Shown here: positions 26,301 through 34,658 of the stretch, one piece after another | Layout: each line of letters opens with the position of its first letter | How positions within the stretch are numbered: position 1 is the stretch's first letter | Source: an uncultured bacterium | GTDB taxonomy: Bacteria > Verrucomicrobiota > Lentisphaeria > Victivallales > UBA1829 | Length of the DNA stretch: 64,000 nucleotides | NCBI GenBank assembly: GCA_949292215.1 | Contig: CASEYW010000034.1 | Span: 1-64,000, forward strand | Reading direction: 5' to 3' | Made by a program: the position numbers and the translations under genes | The notes under the pieces: generated by a model | Databases searched by the model: none | What the model saw: the letters and a program-made list of their open reading frames with translations, nothing else | What the model was told of the DNA's origin: nothing

Positions 26301-26921
26301 GAAACGGAAATCCGCTCTCTCGACATCCTATCCGCGAACGGGTCGACCGTTCCGATCGTGCTGGGGATCACGATGGAGGAAGTCGGCAGTTCTCCGCTGA
26401 CTCCGATCTCCAGTGCGGAGGAGTTTGACTCATTCTTTGTCCCGGAACCGCATTATCTGCAAGCGATGCGGCATAAAATATTCCTGGAACCCACGGACGG
26501 ACGTGGTCTGCGCATCCGCACAAAAGATTCCAACAGCGGATTTATCAGCCGCCGCGTGTTCGGAAAAGGATCCGTCTCTCTGGAACTTCTGAACGAGTCG
26601 CGCAATCCCCGGATCACTCTGTGTCTGCTGCAAACTGCCCAAGGATATTTTTCCCTCTCTCTCGATTTCAAGGAAGAGAAAGGACTTCTTGCAGAGATTC
26701 GCAACGGAAAGAACGCTCTCCGGCAAGAGTTCCAAATTCCAGCCGTGAAGATGGAAAGCTCCTATCTCCTGACAGGAACTTATAACGGAAAGAGTGTTGC
26801 GTTCAAACTCAATGGAACTCCTCTCGCGGAACTTCCTGCACCGGCCGGTGCAGTGGGGAAAATCGTTCTTCAGCAAAACTGGTGGAGTTCGATCTGCATC
26901 CGCGGACTCTGTTTTCAATAA
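23352..26921 (+). CDS. Large secreted GH42-like glycosidase
   Basis: 1189 residues from the ATG at 23352, which gives a signal peptide ending near GAFAEE. The N-terminal half is a (beta/alpha)8 domain of the GH42 beta-galactosidase type, with likely acid/base E229 in ELFNEAGY and candidate nucleophile E397 in VSNEHY. A GATase-like trimerisation domain follows (about 490-640; V-I-V-A-A-G-V, F-V-R-R-G-G-V-L-I-L). After it comes a beta domain (about 820-1010) shared with the module 3 enzyme, then a laminin-G-like C-terminus. The first 1.4 kb is clearly more AT-rich than the rest. Substrate unknown; a galactoside is plausible. Confidence 0.8.
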   Translation: MSKYSFFLIIFLFAGAFAEEKYFPDADQVDPSIRYQKNSRIEVAPDGTFRVNGKLHHFLSAEVTLSGHPWKNSLKVPGIPVSLEWLYCRYPDYDTLQRLGFDAFGSHVPPFFLMNYSKTVKIDSLTYRNHPTVLSEQKKLWQSGLPVFIDTTCFEWRGGALAYGWMGCQQSDIPNEARNTSYRKPLDRWAPYSFMHPAGREIYRKMWTEAAEYARNQKTAVLAYELFNEAGYNDPSAYNRRLFADYLKKRYQTTEKMNRVWKSSYPSIEAATKFKDQKENLGLFVEWAKFMEECANDLCLFGQQAIRKIDPDARVTNQIHGGASYRHITNSNFNLYQLSKILSAVAYPTGGSSCQVNGLGKAPGQTLSSPNFADLETLPRTAYFKVLAEGKALVSNEHYVRHSIFNQIWLDVIHCSGVTNAWAWNSGIARLSTKNQTEKGLKETQCPYEFLNPFMYQTKELTEFAQAKKEIAKFGEFFLPRDRGIKTETAVLLSYPTSRRTGFRPDLPDAHLMPLYANALIFSHYPTDVIAEEHLAEGRADRYKVIVAAGVSNTMPGTVKHLMEFVRRGGVLILGRTFPELDEYDNSNPEWKAYPGWKIHTTEIPTARYAKFETCFRSDVLPGELKGRLSLSPAFAGKWEEIGQCGGRGALFRKAFGKGYVYLILPELRMYPLAALLGGILERHQVRPPLVIATANGTELPPNVELHVSKLNGKHAAFLFNYDSYPKLLTLKPERKNAAFDLTGQKKLPKTKHGFLYLLPAQSRGIVAFGEEAFYKEFGPFTPISENRLLTKKRREEEKLEQKRKSAKTQYSPDPVQTRTIDLRPFCNREYVDNKAGDGLGGWSDEGRTMSLEHVPLYPEVLDGVPCDFIRPDMNEYRTCIVLKSTRGTNAALPEAVRGIPIHAKVKNLYFFHTTVWAEKDKQVLTYRIHYADGKSLDIPIRTGKEIGDWYLAATPIEQKKQIAWSNNNGHGFFLWQWKNPHPETEIRSLDILSANGSTVPIVLGITMEEVGSSPLTPISSAEEFDSFFVPEPHYLQAMRHKIFLEPTDGRGLRIRTKDSNSGFISRRVFGKGSVSLELLNESRNPRITLCLLQTAQGYFSLSLDFKEEKGLLAEIRNGKNALRQEFQIPAVKMESSYLLTGTYNGKSVAFKLNGTPLAELPAPAGAVGKIVLQQNWWSSICIRGLCFQ

Positions 26922-26990
26922 CACAGAGGAGTCTCAGCAGAGGGATCATTCACAGGGCTTTCTTTTTCCGGATTTTCTCATGTTCCATTT

Positions 26991-27018
26991 TTGAAAAAAA
27001 CACAATTTATGGTATATT
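26991..27018 (+). promoter_or_regulatory. Promoter for guaA-rsmD
   Basis: TTGAAA (26991-26996), 16 bases, TATATT (27013-27018), 45 bases upstream of the guaA ATG. Confidence 0.55.
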
Positions 27019-27063
27019 TTTTATCTGAGAAAAAATTCCATAACCCTATTATCGAGTATTATC

Positions 27064-28608
27064 ATGGCAAAAAATGAAACCATACTTGTGCTGGATTTCG
27101 GCTCGCAGTACAGCCAGCTGATTGCGAGACGGATTCGGGAATGCAAGGTATACAGCCGCATCGTTCCGTTCACGACCCCGGCCGATGCGATCCGTGCGGA
27201 GGCCCCGGCAGGCATCATCCTGAGCGGAGGACCGGCAAGCGTCTATCAGGAAAATGCGCCGAAATGCGATCCGGAAATCTTCCAGCTGGGGATTCCAATT
27301 CTGGGAATCTGCTACGGACTCCAGCTCACGGTCAAAACGCTCGGAGGAACCGTAGCGCGCGGTCATGCGAGAGAATACGGAAAAGCGGAAATTGAAGTCA
27401 CCGATGAATCCCGTCTCTTCGCCGGACTGCCCGGGAAACTGCAAGTCTGGATGTCTCACGGCGACAAAGTCACGTCGATCCCCGAGGGATTCATCGCTAC
27501 GGCAAAAACTGAAAACACCGAATTTGCCGCAATCCGCCATACCGAAAAAAACATCTACGGCATCCAGTTCCATCCGGAAGTCGTGCATACGCCGCGCGGA
27601 ACAGAGCTCATCCGCAATTTTGCACGGAATATCTGCGGCTGTTCCGGAAGCTGGACCATGGAATCCTTCATCGAACGGAGCGTTCGGGAAATCCGGGAAA
27701 CCACGAAAGGGGAAAAGGTCATTCTCGGTCTGAGCGGCGGAGTGGATTCCTCCGTTGCTGCCGCACTGATTCACAAGGCAATCGGCGACGACCTGACCTG
27801 CATTTTCGTCAACAACGGTCTTCTCCGCAAAAATGAGGCGGAACGCGTTCAGGATCTGTTCGCGGGAACCTTCAAAATGAAACTCGTCTACATTAATGCA
27901 ACCGAGCTCTTCCTCGAGAAACTTGCGGGAGTCGCGGAACCGGAACGCAAGCGAAAAATCATCGGACACGAGTTCATTGAAGTTTTCGACAACGCCGCCA
28001 TGAAGATTGAAAACGTGAAATTTCTGGCACAGGGAACCACTTATCCCGATGTCATCGAAAGCGTTCCCATTGACGGCAATCCCAGCGCAATGATCAAGAG
28101 CCACCACAATGTCGGCGGACTGCCCGAAAAAATGAATCTCAAACTTCTGGAACCGCTGAGCCGTCTTTTCAAGGACGAAGTGCGCGAAGTCGGCCGGAAA
28201 CTCGGACTCCCGGAAGAAATGGTCATGCGTCAGCCCTTCCCCGGACCAGGACTCGCAGTCCGGATGATCGGCGCCGTGAACAAAAAAGACCTCGATATTC
28301 TGCGCGAAGCCGATGTCATCATCGTTGAAGAGATGAAGAAGGCCGGACTCTATTACAAAACCTGGCAGGCGTTCCCGGTCTTCATCCCGGTCAAGACGGT
28401 TGGAGTGATGGGTGACGAGCGAACCTATGATAATGTCATCGCTCTTCGCGCGGTTGAAAGTCAGGACGGCATGACCGCCGACTGGGTCCGCCTCCCCTAT
28501 GATCTCATGGAGCGAATCTCGACCAGAATCATCAATGAGGTCAACGGAGTCAACCGGGTAGTCTACGACATCACGTCCAAGCCGCCTGGAACCATCGAAT
28601 GGGAATGA
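27064..28608 (+). CDS. guaA: GMP synthase (glutamine-hydrolysing)
   Basis: 514 residues; converts XMP to GMP with ATP and glutamine. The N-terminal class I amidotransferase has nucleophile C83 in GICYGLQ and the catalytic His-Glu in QFHPEV. The ATP pyrophosphatase domain has the P-loop [10 protein letters not shown]. The C-terminal dimerisation domain ends with the family tail K-P-P-G-T-I-E-W-E. Full length and intact. It is followed nine bases later by rsmD. Confidence 0.98.
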   Translation: MAKNETILVLDFGSQYSQLIARRIRECKVYSRIVPFTTPADAIRAEAPAGIILSGGPASVYQENAPKCDPEIFQLGIPILGICYGLQLTVKTLGGTVARGHAREYGKAEIEVTDESRLFAGLPGKLQVWMSHGDKVTSIPEGFIATAKTENTEFAAIRHTEKNIYGIQFHPEVVHTPRGTELIRNFARNICGCSGSWTMESFIERSVREIRETTKGEKVILGLSGGVDSSVAAALIHKAIGDDLTCIFVNNGLLRKNEAERVQDLFAGTFKMKLVYINATELFLEKLAGVAEPERKRKIIGHEFIEVFDNAAMKIENVKFLAQGTTYPDVIESVPIDGNPSAMIKSHHNVGGLPEKMNLKLLEPLSRLFKDEVREVGRKLGLPEEMVMRQPFPGPGLAVRMIGAVNKKDLDILREADVIIVEEMKKAGLYYKTWQAFPVFIPVKTVGVMGDERTYDNVIALRAVESQDGMTADWVRLPYDLMERISTRIINEVNGVNRVVYDITSKPPGTIEWE

Positions 28609-28617
28609 GCTGCTGAA

Positions 28618-29187
28618 ATGGAAATCGTATCGGGAATTCTGCGCGGAATGCCCTTGCGGTCTCCGCCGGGACTGACGGCGCGACCAACCGCGGTCCGCGC
28701 GCGTCAGGCATTGTTCGACAGTCTCGGAAAACTTGATGGACTCACGATTGCGGATCTCTTTGCCGGAACGGGTGCTGTCGGCCTGGAAGCCGCCAGCCGG
28801 GGTGCCGGATCGGTATTGTTCATCGATGCGCAGAAAAGCTCCTGCAACACCGTCAAGGCAAACTGCGCGAAAGCGGAATCAATTGCCGAAACCGCCGCAT
28901 TCGAAATTCTCTTCGGAACACTCCCTCTCTGCTGCAAGCGCCTTGCCTCACATCCGAAACCGGATCTGATTTTCGCCGATCCGCCTTATGCGGAATCCAT
29001 GGAACTTCTCGCAGGAATGCTGGCGGACAAAGAGTTCAGCGAATGGGCATCCAAAGCAATTCTGATCTGGGAAGCACCCTCAAACAAGGGAGGACTCATT
29101 CCTCCGCCCCCGCATTGGAAACTGGAAACCATCCGAGAATTCGGCGGAGCGAAATTTCTTTTCCTGCGACGGAATCCTGAAGCATAA
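28618..29187 (+). CDS. rsmD: 16S rRNA (guanine966-N2)-methyltransferase RsmD
   Basis: 189 residues, SAM-dependent methyltransferase of the RsmD family. It shows the N-terminal R-G-M-P-L-R-S-P and R-P-T-A-V-R-A-R-Q-A-L-F-D-S, SAM-binding motif I D-L-F-A-G-T-G-A-V-G-L-E-A-A-S-R-G-A, and the catalytic F-A-D-P-P-Y. It should modify G966 of 16S rRNA in the assembled small subunit. The gene is co-transcribed with guaA and ends eight bases from the convergent polyene-like locus. Confidence 0.92.
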   Translation: MEIVSGILRGMPLRSPPGLTARPTAVRARQALFDSLGKLDGLTIADLFAGTGAVGLEAASRGAGSVLFIDAQKSSCNTVKANCAKAESIAETAAFEILFGTLPLCCKRLASHPKPDLIFADPPYAESMELLAGMLADKEFSEWASKAILIWEAPSNKGGLIPPPPHWKLETIREFGGAKFLFLRRNPEA

Positions 29188-29195
29188 CTGCCACT

Positions 29196-29570
29196 TCAAC
29201 CGACCCGGATTTTTGCAAACACCGCGATTTTCCGGCCGCCGGAAACAATACGAGCGGAAAACACCGCACCGGCTCCCTCTTCCGACTCCGCCGGAAGACC
29301 GGAAAGTTCAATTTGCAGAGACTCTCCAGGAGTGACCGGGGAAAAGAACTTTGCTTTAGAAAGTTCCGTCACAGCCATTGTCCGTCCGAAGATTCTCTCC
29401 AGCAGGACTTCGACACAGATCAGTTCACAAACCCCGGGAAGAGTCGGATTTCCGGGAAAGTGACCGCGAAATACGGAGAAATCTTCTCCAAACACAATGG
29501 ATGCCGATGCTTCCGTTCCGGTACGGACAACATCCGTCAAATGTTCCTCAATATACATTCTAACGTTCAT
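29196..29570 (-). CDS. ApeI-like hotdog-fold acyl-ACP dehydratase
   Basis: 124 residues, single hotdog domain close to the ApeI branch of FabZ-like 3-hydroxyacyl-ACP dehydratases. It retains the catalytic-type His in F-R-G-H-F-P-G-N-P-T-L-P-G-V. The usual helix glutamate four residues after P-G-V is not there; the sequence reads P-G-V-C-E-L-I. It would dehydrate the ACP-bound 3-hydroxy intermediate left by the FabG-like reductase. It is the last gene of the minus-strand locus, and its ATG overlaps the exporter stop by four bases. Confidence 0.78.
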   Translation of the reverse strand: MNVRMYIEEHLTDVVRTGTEASASIVFGEDFSVFRGHFPGNPTLPGVCELICVEVLLERIFGRTMAVTELSKAKFFSPVTPGESLQIELSGLPAESEEGAGAVFSARIVSGGRKIAVFAKIRVG

Positions 29571-32500
29571 GGGTTCCCCTTTTCCACGGACAGAGTCCGA
29601 ATTGCAAGACGATAATGGTATTTCAAATGCTCCAGTGAGATATTCATCGGGAATCCGTTCTGAAAGGAGTAATAGCGGATCCGCAGAAAAGGCGAGCCGT
29701 TTTCGGACACGTTCTTTTCAATCAGGCGCGGCGGACTCCCGGCGAACACATAACGGATATCCCGTTCAAAGACAACGAGTTTTTTGCCGCCATCCGCGAC
29801 CTCGAACTTGTCGAAGCGTTCCGGCAGAAGATTCAGGTAGATTGCTGCAACATCGGAAAGAATTCGGCGCGATGCCTGCTCCTCATGTCCCTCCCAGTAT
29901 TTCCCGGGAATCCAGTGACATTCCCGGGGATGTTCCGCACTTCCGCTGAGTTCGAAGAGTTTCATCCCGGCAGGAGAAAGTCCGGCAACTTGAATGCTTC
30001 CCGTCCGGAAATTGATCCGTGTCAGGCTCAACAGCGACAGTTTCGAAAAGCGGTACTCTCCGACAACCGAGGCTTCGATCACCGCCTCCGGAGGCATCGG
30101 ATCTGCAATCGCCCCGATTTCCGGATTTCCGTCAAGTGGTTCGTATTCAAATGGTTCAAACGCGCAGGATGTGCCGAACAGCACAAGCGGACAGATGAAA
30201 AAAAGAAGCGCTGTCTGTCTCCACCACTTTTTTTTCAGGCTCCTCAGCGCCGGGACCACCAGAACACCGGCCAGCCACGCAGCAGAAATGCCGATCATCA
30301 GGGTCCATCCGGCGTCCCGGAGCATGGGATGGCGCGTGAAGATCACAGTGGCTCCGCCTGCTGCCGAAGTCACCGCAGAAAGGGTCACCGCATTGAAGAT
30401 TCCATTCTCGATGCGGCCGTTCCGCAGGGAGTCCGTCATAAAGATTCCATAATCCACAGCAAGACCGCAGAGAATGATCGAGGCAATCAGAACCGAAAGG
30501 TTGACTTCAATTCCGCAGACCGCGAAGACCGCACCGGTCATAAGGAGACTGGTCAGCACCGGCACCAGTGCCGTCAGCGCGGCCGGTGTGCTCCGGAAAA
30601 AACAGCGGGTGATCAGCACGACCAGGAAAAGAGCAAGCACCCCCGGAAGAAGCATTCCACGGGAGACATCTTCGGACATCTGTTCCGCCAGTCCGTTTCT
30701 CGAAACAACTGTTCTCCGGGTCAGCGATTCCACAGTCTCCACTAGTTCCGGACGATCCGGAAACAGCACAGCAAGCGTAAAAAACGTTCCATTCCGGACT
30801 TCGAACCTGTTCAGCAGAGTTTCCAGAAGACGCGGCGGCAGCTCCGGCGGATGTTCGGTTCCCTGTCGAATCCCGTCATAAAACGGATCAAAGAACTCCT
30901 CCCGGAATCCGGAACGGCTGCCGGCTGCATTCAATTTCGTCCGCAGATTCTCCCATCCACCGGAACGGAGGAATGCGCGCCACGCCGCAAGATTTCTCTG
31001 ACGCATCTCGCGACTCGGATACAGATCTGTCGGTGAAGAGAAATGTCCTTCCGTCTTAACGCGGAGAATGGAAAGAGTCTTTTCCGCCTCCTGTCGGACC
31101 GGCTCCGCCTCCGTCCCCTGAAACAGCAGCATCGCCGGACGCGGACCGGAAAAGAATCCCGCAAAAACCCGGTTTTCCTCTTCGTCATAACTCTTTGGAG
31201 AAACATCGAACTGCCGGACATCGGAATTGAACTTCAATCCAGACAGCACACAGACGCAGCAGAGGAGGAGCGCCAGCCAGATGAAAATCGTCGCCCGCGG
31301 ATAGCGAACCGGAAACGCCGGCGCACGAAAACGGATGTCATGACTCCGCCCCCCCGCCAGAATCGACGGCAGAAGAAACAGCATCAGCAGAAGGCTCAAC
31401 AACAGACTCGCTCCGGCAAACAATCCCAGCTGACGGATCCCCTCCGTCCCGGAAAATGAAAACAGCACAAATGCAACAATTGAGGTCAATGCGCCCGCGC
31501 ACAACGCCGGAACAATCCGGATCAGACGGAAAAAACGTCCATGTCCCGTCATCACGGCGTAAATGTGAATCCCGTAGTCCACCGCAAGACTGATAACAAC
31601 TCCCCCCATCCCGACGACAAAAAACAGTACATTCTCAAACAGCAGAGTCATCACACCAAGCACGATCACAGACGCCAGCAGAGGAATCAGGGGGATCAGA
31701 AAGCTCCGCACATCGCAACGGTAAAAAACGATGAAAAGCAGAGCAAACAGAATCGTAGACATCCAGCAGACCGTTTTCACATCGCCGCGCAGAACAGTCT
31801 CATTGCAGACAGCACGACGGTGTGCGCTGATTACATTGCAGGAAATCTCCTCCGGCAGCGTCCTATCCAGAGCCGCATGAACGAACTCCAGCAGAGTGCG
31901 CGCATTCGCGGCATCGGAAACCGGAACTTCCGTTTCCAGAATCATCATTGCCAGTGTTCCATCCATGGAAATCAAATATGGATACTTCGGGGAAATCCGC
32001 ATTCCCGTTACAGACTGGAACTCACCGAGCTTGCGAAACAGGAATCCATTCAGGCTGAAGGGATCCGACCTCATCAAAGGGATCTGCCCGACAGAGGACG
32101 GCAGAAGCATCCGCCGGAACAATCCGCGTACAGTCTTTTCAATGCTGTCCGAATCTGTTTTGAGATCTGCCGGAGAACTCAACTGCGGCATCCAGCACAC
32201 GAGCTTCACCAACTGTTCCGCAGGATCTCCGGCAAGAGAGTGATACTCAACCCGCCTGACACGCGGAATCTGTTTCAGTTCTGTGGCAATCTGTTCCAGC
32301 AGAGGCCCCGGAGAACATTCCTGAAACGAACGTCCGTCTTTCCTGGAAAACGAGAGAACCATCTGATGAAACATTCCGCTCCGACTGATCTCGGAATAAC
32401 TTTTCGCAGAGCGCGATCCATCGGGAAGCATGGACGCGATGTCATTGGAAAAATGTCCCCGGAAAATAAAACAGAGACTCAGAAGAAACAGGAGAACAAC

Positions 32501-32584
32501 CATCGCCCGGACCAGTTTCCGGTGTCTTGCCGCCAGCAGAACACAGCGTCCCGGAAGATTCCTCAGATTGCCCCTGCTCGCCAT
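29567..32584 (-). CDS. MMPL/RND-type exporter fused to a DUF3261-like lipoprotein domain
   Basis: 1005 residues. Residues 1 to about 785 form an RND/MMPL exporter: two sets of membrane segments, each after a periplasmic domain, with A-V-D-Y-G-I-x-I/M sequences in both halves. After the last RND helix comes another hydrophobic stretch with a lipobox-like L-F-G-T-S-C, then about 200 residues resembling DUF3261 lipoproteins of aryl polyene loci. Two normally separate genes thus appear joined in frame, near an eight-base A run (30228-30235 on the opposite strand). The ATG at 32584 has GGAG six bases upstream and overlaps the LolA-like gene by 22 bases. It probably moves the lipid product to the outer membrane. 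Confidence 0.8.
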   Translation of the reverse strand: MASRGNLRNLPGRCVLLAARHRKLVRAMVVLLFLLSLCFIFRGHFSNDIASMLPDGSRSAKSYSEISRSGMFHQMVLSFSRKDGRSFQECSPGPLLEQIATELKQIPRVRRVEYHSLAGDPAEQLVKLVCWMPQLSSPADLKTDSDSIEKTVRGLFRRMLLPSSVGQIPLMRSDPFSLNGFLFRKLGEFQSVTGMRISPKYPYLISMDGTLAMMILETEVPVSDAANARTLLEFVHAALDRTLPEEISCNVISAHRRAVCNETVLRGDVKTVCWMSTILFALLFIVFYRCDVRSFLIPLIPLLASVIVLGVMTLLFENVLFFVVGMGGVVISLAVDYGIHIYAVMTGHGRFFRLIRIVPALCAGALTSIVAFVLFSFSGTEGIRQLGLFAGASLLLSLLLMLFLLPSILAGGRSHDIRFRAPAFPVRYPRATIFIWLALLLCCVCVLSGLKFNSDVRQFDVSPKSYDEEENRVFAGFFSGPRPAMLLFQGTEAEPVRQEAEKTLSILRVKTEGHFSSPTDLYPSREMRQRNLAAWRAFLRSGGWENLRTKLNAAGSRSGFREEFFDPFYDGIRQGTEHPPELPPRLLETLLNRFEVRNGTFFTLAVLFPDRPELVETVESLTRRTVVSRNGLAEQMSEDVSRGMLLPGVLALFLVVLITRCFFRSTPAALTALVPVLTSLLMTGAVFAVCGIEVNLSVLIASIILCGLAVDYGIFMTDSLRNGRIENGIFNAVTLSAVTSAAGGATVIFTRHPMLRDAGWTLMIGISAAWLAGVLVVPALRSLKKKWWRQTALLFFICPLVLFGTSCAFEPFEYEPLDGNPEIGAIADPMPPEAVIEASVVGEYRFSKLSLLSLTRINFRTGSIQVAGLSPAGMKLFELSGSAEHPRECHWIPGKYWEGHEEQASRRILSDVAAIYLNLLPERFDKFEVADGGKKLVVFERDIRYVFAGSPPRLIEKNVSENGSPFLRIRYYSFQNGFPMNISLEHLKYHYRLAIRTLSVEKGNP

Positions 32585-33195
32585 GTCGACTCCGGTACAG
32601 GTTGGTTTCTTCGGACGTTGCTGTATTCAATTACAGCATCATCCCCGTTCGTTTCCCGAATCACGACCCGCGTGATAAAACTGTAATCAGGAGAGGTCTC
32701 CACCTCAATTTCCCGAATAAACCGCGAAATAACAGACTCCCCGCGTGGAACAAGACGAAGAGAAAGCGGTCCCTGTACCGAGATGGAAAACTCATCCGCC
32801 ATCTCGTCGAAACGCCCGGCAAAGTAACGGCCCATCGACTTTGCAAGCACCTGAAGAGCGGGATTTTTCGACGCATCCAGTTTCAGGACCGAATTCGAAT
32901 CCTCGTCCCACTGAGTCAGAGAATTTCCGTCGATCAGGCAGACGTAACGCATCGGAGAATGAACCCGCCATGCCATTCTTCCATTCCGGTCCAGCGCCAG
33001 CTCCCCCCGGATTGTCAAGGTGTGCTTCAGCGCCGCAATCCGTTTTCTCTGCACGAAATCCGCCTGAAGCGTGGAAACGGTTCCCATGCCGTTGCGAATC
33101 TTTTCCAGAATGCCCGCGCTCTCTTCCGCAAAACAGGAAAGAGCCGCAAATGCGAAAAGAACAATCAATGGAATCACACTTCTTCCGGTACGCAT
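32563..33195 (-). CDS. LolA-like periplasmic lipid/lipoprotein carrier
   Basis: 210 residues with a signal peptide (about 1-23, A-L-S-C-F-A-E-E) and a LolA-type beta-barrel. F-V-Q-R-K-R-I-A-A-L-K-H-T-L-T-I-R-G-E-L and M-A-W-R-V-H-S-P-M-R-Y resemble the LolA homologues found in aryl polyene and flexirubin loci rather than housekeeping LolA. It would shuttle a hydrophobic product across the periplasm with the MMPL exporter. It overlaps both neighbours by 22 bases, so translation is coupled. Confidence 0.78.
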   Translation of the reverse strand: MRTGRSVIPLIVLFAFAALSCFAEESAGILEKIRNGMGTVSTLQADFVQRKRIAALKHTLTIRGELALDRNGRMAWRVHSPMRYVCLIDGNSLTQWDEDSNSVLKLDASKNPALQVLAKSMGRYFAGRFDEMADEFSISVQGPLSLRLVPRGESVISRFIREIEVETSPDYSFITRVVIRETNGDDAVIEYSNVRRNQPVPESTWRAGAI

Positions 33196-34646
33196 AACTT
33201 CAGCACGCCCTCCGCTTTCCGTTCCCCGTTCTCACCGAGGATCTCGAATTCAATGATGTGCCATGGAAGGAACTCCGTAGCAGTAATGAAGCGGGTTGTC
33301 ACACTCTCCCCGGTTTTCACGGGAGCATGGCAGGAGAAGCGATTCACTTCCACCAGCATTCCGTCGGGCACGCTTCCCGGCGTCATGAAGCCGTTCAGGG
33401 CGGCAACCGACTGTGCAGCTAGTTCAATCAGTGCGGTGTTGTCCAGAACGCCCTGTTCATCGGCAAAGACGCAATCCTCCGCAATCACAGAACGGATGTC
33501 CCCGCCGGAATCGGCAATGTGAACAATCTCCGACACCATTGCAACCGGCGGTTTGTGCGGAATGAATGCCCGCGCATCGACCGGCAGTACGGCAATCTCC
33601 TTCTCTTTTGAAGCATTTTTCCAGCAGGTGGGATCAGCGGCAAGATAATCTCCTGTCATCTGCCAGGCGGCGCCCCGGCAGCCGTAGCAGTGTTCGAAAT
33701 CCTCGCAGTCACGGCAGGGCGACTTGATGTATTTCCGATAATTCTTCAGTTTGCGGAGAATCATACTGTCAAGCAGGATCTCCCGGAGCGGCTTCTCGCG
33801 GATGGAACCGATCGGCTCGTTCAAACCGACACAGGGAACAACCGTTCCCCGGCTCTCTACTACGCAGGAGTAACAGTGACGGAAACATTTCTGTCCCACC
33901 AGCGGCGGCTGAGGCTTCCAGTGATGACCGTACTGTTCATCCAGCACGGCGATCTCCTCGAAAACCCGTTTCACCTTTTCGGGGTCAGGCAGAAGGGTTC
34001 GGTGCTCCAGCAGACGACCCTGCGGAGTGATACATTCAAAATAAGGTTCGATGTTGTGGTCACGCAGGAATTTCCACATTCCGACAGCCTCGTCAATATT
34101 CAGCGAACTGAGAACAGTCGCTGCACCGAGCATCTTCTTCAAATGGCGGTATCCCGCCGCACGGAGCATCTCCAGAGCTCCCAAGGCCAGGACAAGAGAG
34201 TTCTTGCGTCCGGTCATGCGGTCGTGAATCTCCGGCTTGAATGTGTTGAGTTTCACAACAACCCGGCAGCCGCGGGAAAAGAAAAACGCAGCCTGTGCCG
34301 GCGTCATCAATCCACCATTAGTGAAGATCTCGGAAGCCATCCCGAGATCGGAAATAAAATCGATCATCTCATTCAGGTGCGGATACACCAGCGGTTCCCC
34401 GCCGAGAATCACAATCTTTCGCGCACCGAGTTCCGATGCCTGACGAATCGCGGAACGGATCTCCTCCTCCGTCATCTCTTCGGAAATCCCTTGATCTGCG
34501 GAAACAGCGGAATCCTCCGCCGCATAACAGTAAGGACAACGGTAGTTACATTTTCGGGTGAACTCAATTTCCATGGAAAGAAGGCGTCCGGCAGGAAGCG
34601 CACGGATCTCCTCCTCCGAAAAATCAAACCGGGACAACGCCTCCAT
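33174..34646 (-). CDS. Radical SAM/SPASM enzyme fused to an ApeP-like hotdog domain
   Basis: 490 residues. Residues 20-345 are a radical SAM domain with C33-x3-C37-x2-C40 (RKCNYRCPYC), the G-G-E-P motif at 82-85, and a SPASM-type cysteine set (254, 258, 261, 272, 311, 314, 320, 323, 341) for auxiliary [4Fe-4S] clusters. Residues from about 355 are a hotdog domain of the ApeP dehydratase-like type (F-I-P-H-K-P-P, with A-L-I-E-L-A-A-Q-S-V-A-A). Joining the two suggests radical chemistry on an ACP-bound acyl chain; this is inference. The radical SAM part alone resembles peptide-modifying SPASM enzymes, but no precursor peptide is visible. It lies inside the ten-gene locus. Confidence 0.82.
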   Translation of the reverse strand: MEALSRFDFSEEEIRALPAGRLLSMEIEFTRKCNYRCPYCYAAEDSAVSADQGISEEMTEEEIRSAIRQASELGARKIVILGGEPLVYPHLNEMIDFISDLGMASEIFTNGGLMTPAQAAFFFSRGCRVVVKLNTFKPEIHDRMTGRKNSLVLALGALEMLRAAGYRHLKKMLGAATVLSSLNIDEAVGMWKFLRDHNIEPYFECITPQGRLLEHRTLLPDPEKVKRVFEEIAVLDEQYGHHWKPQPPLVGQKCFRHCYSCVVESRGTVVPCVGLNEPIGSIREKPLREILLDSMILRKLKNYRKYIKSPCRDCEDFEHCYGCRGAAWQMTGDYLAADPTCWKNASKEKEIAVLPVDARAFIPHKPPVAMVSEIVHIADSGGDIRSVIAEDCVFADEQGVLDNTALIELAAQSVAALNGFMTPGSVPDGMLVEVNRFSCHAPVKTGESVTTRFITATEFLPWHIIEFEILGENGERKAEGVLKLCVPEEV

Positions 34647-34658
34647 ACCCCCGTCCCC

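Noticed and set aside
31541..32686. 381-residue plus-strand reading frame
   Set aside because: His/Gln/Arg-rich shadow of the MMPL exporter.
33174..34646. RiPP (modified peptide) cluster around the SPASM enzyme
   Set aside because: No short precursor peptide frame with a ribosome binding site was seen, and all neighbours are acyl-chain enzymes.
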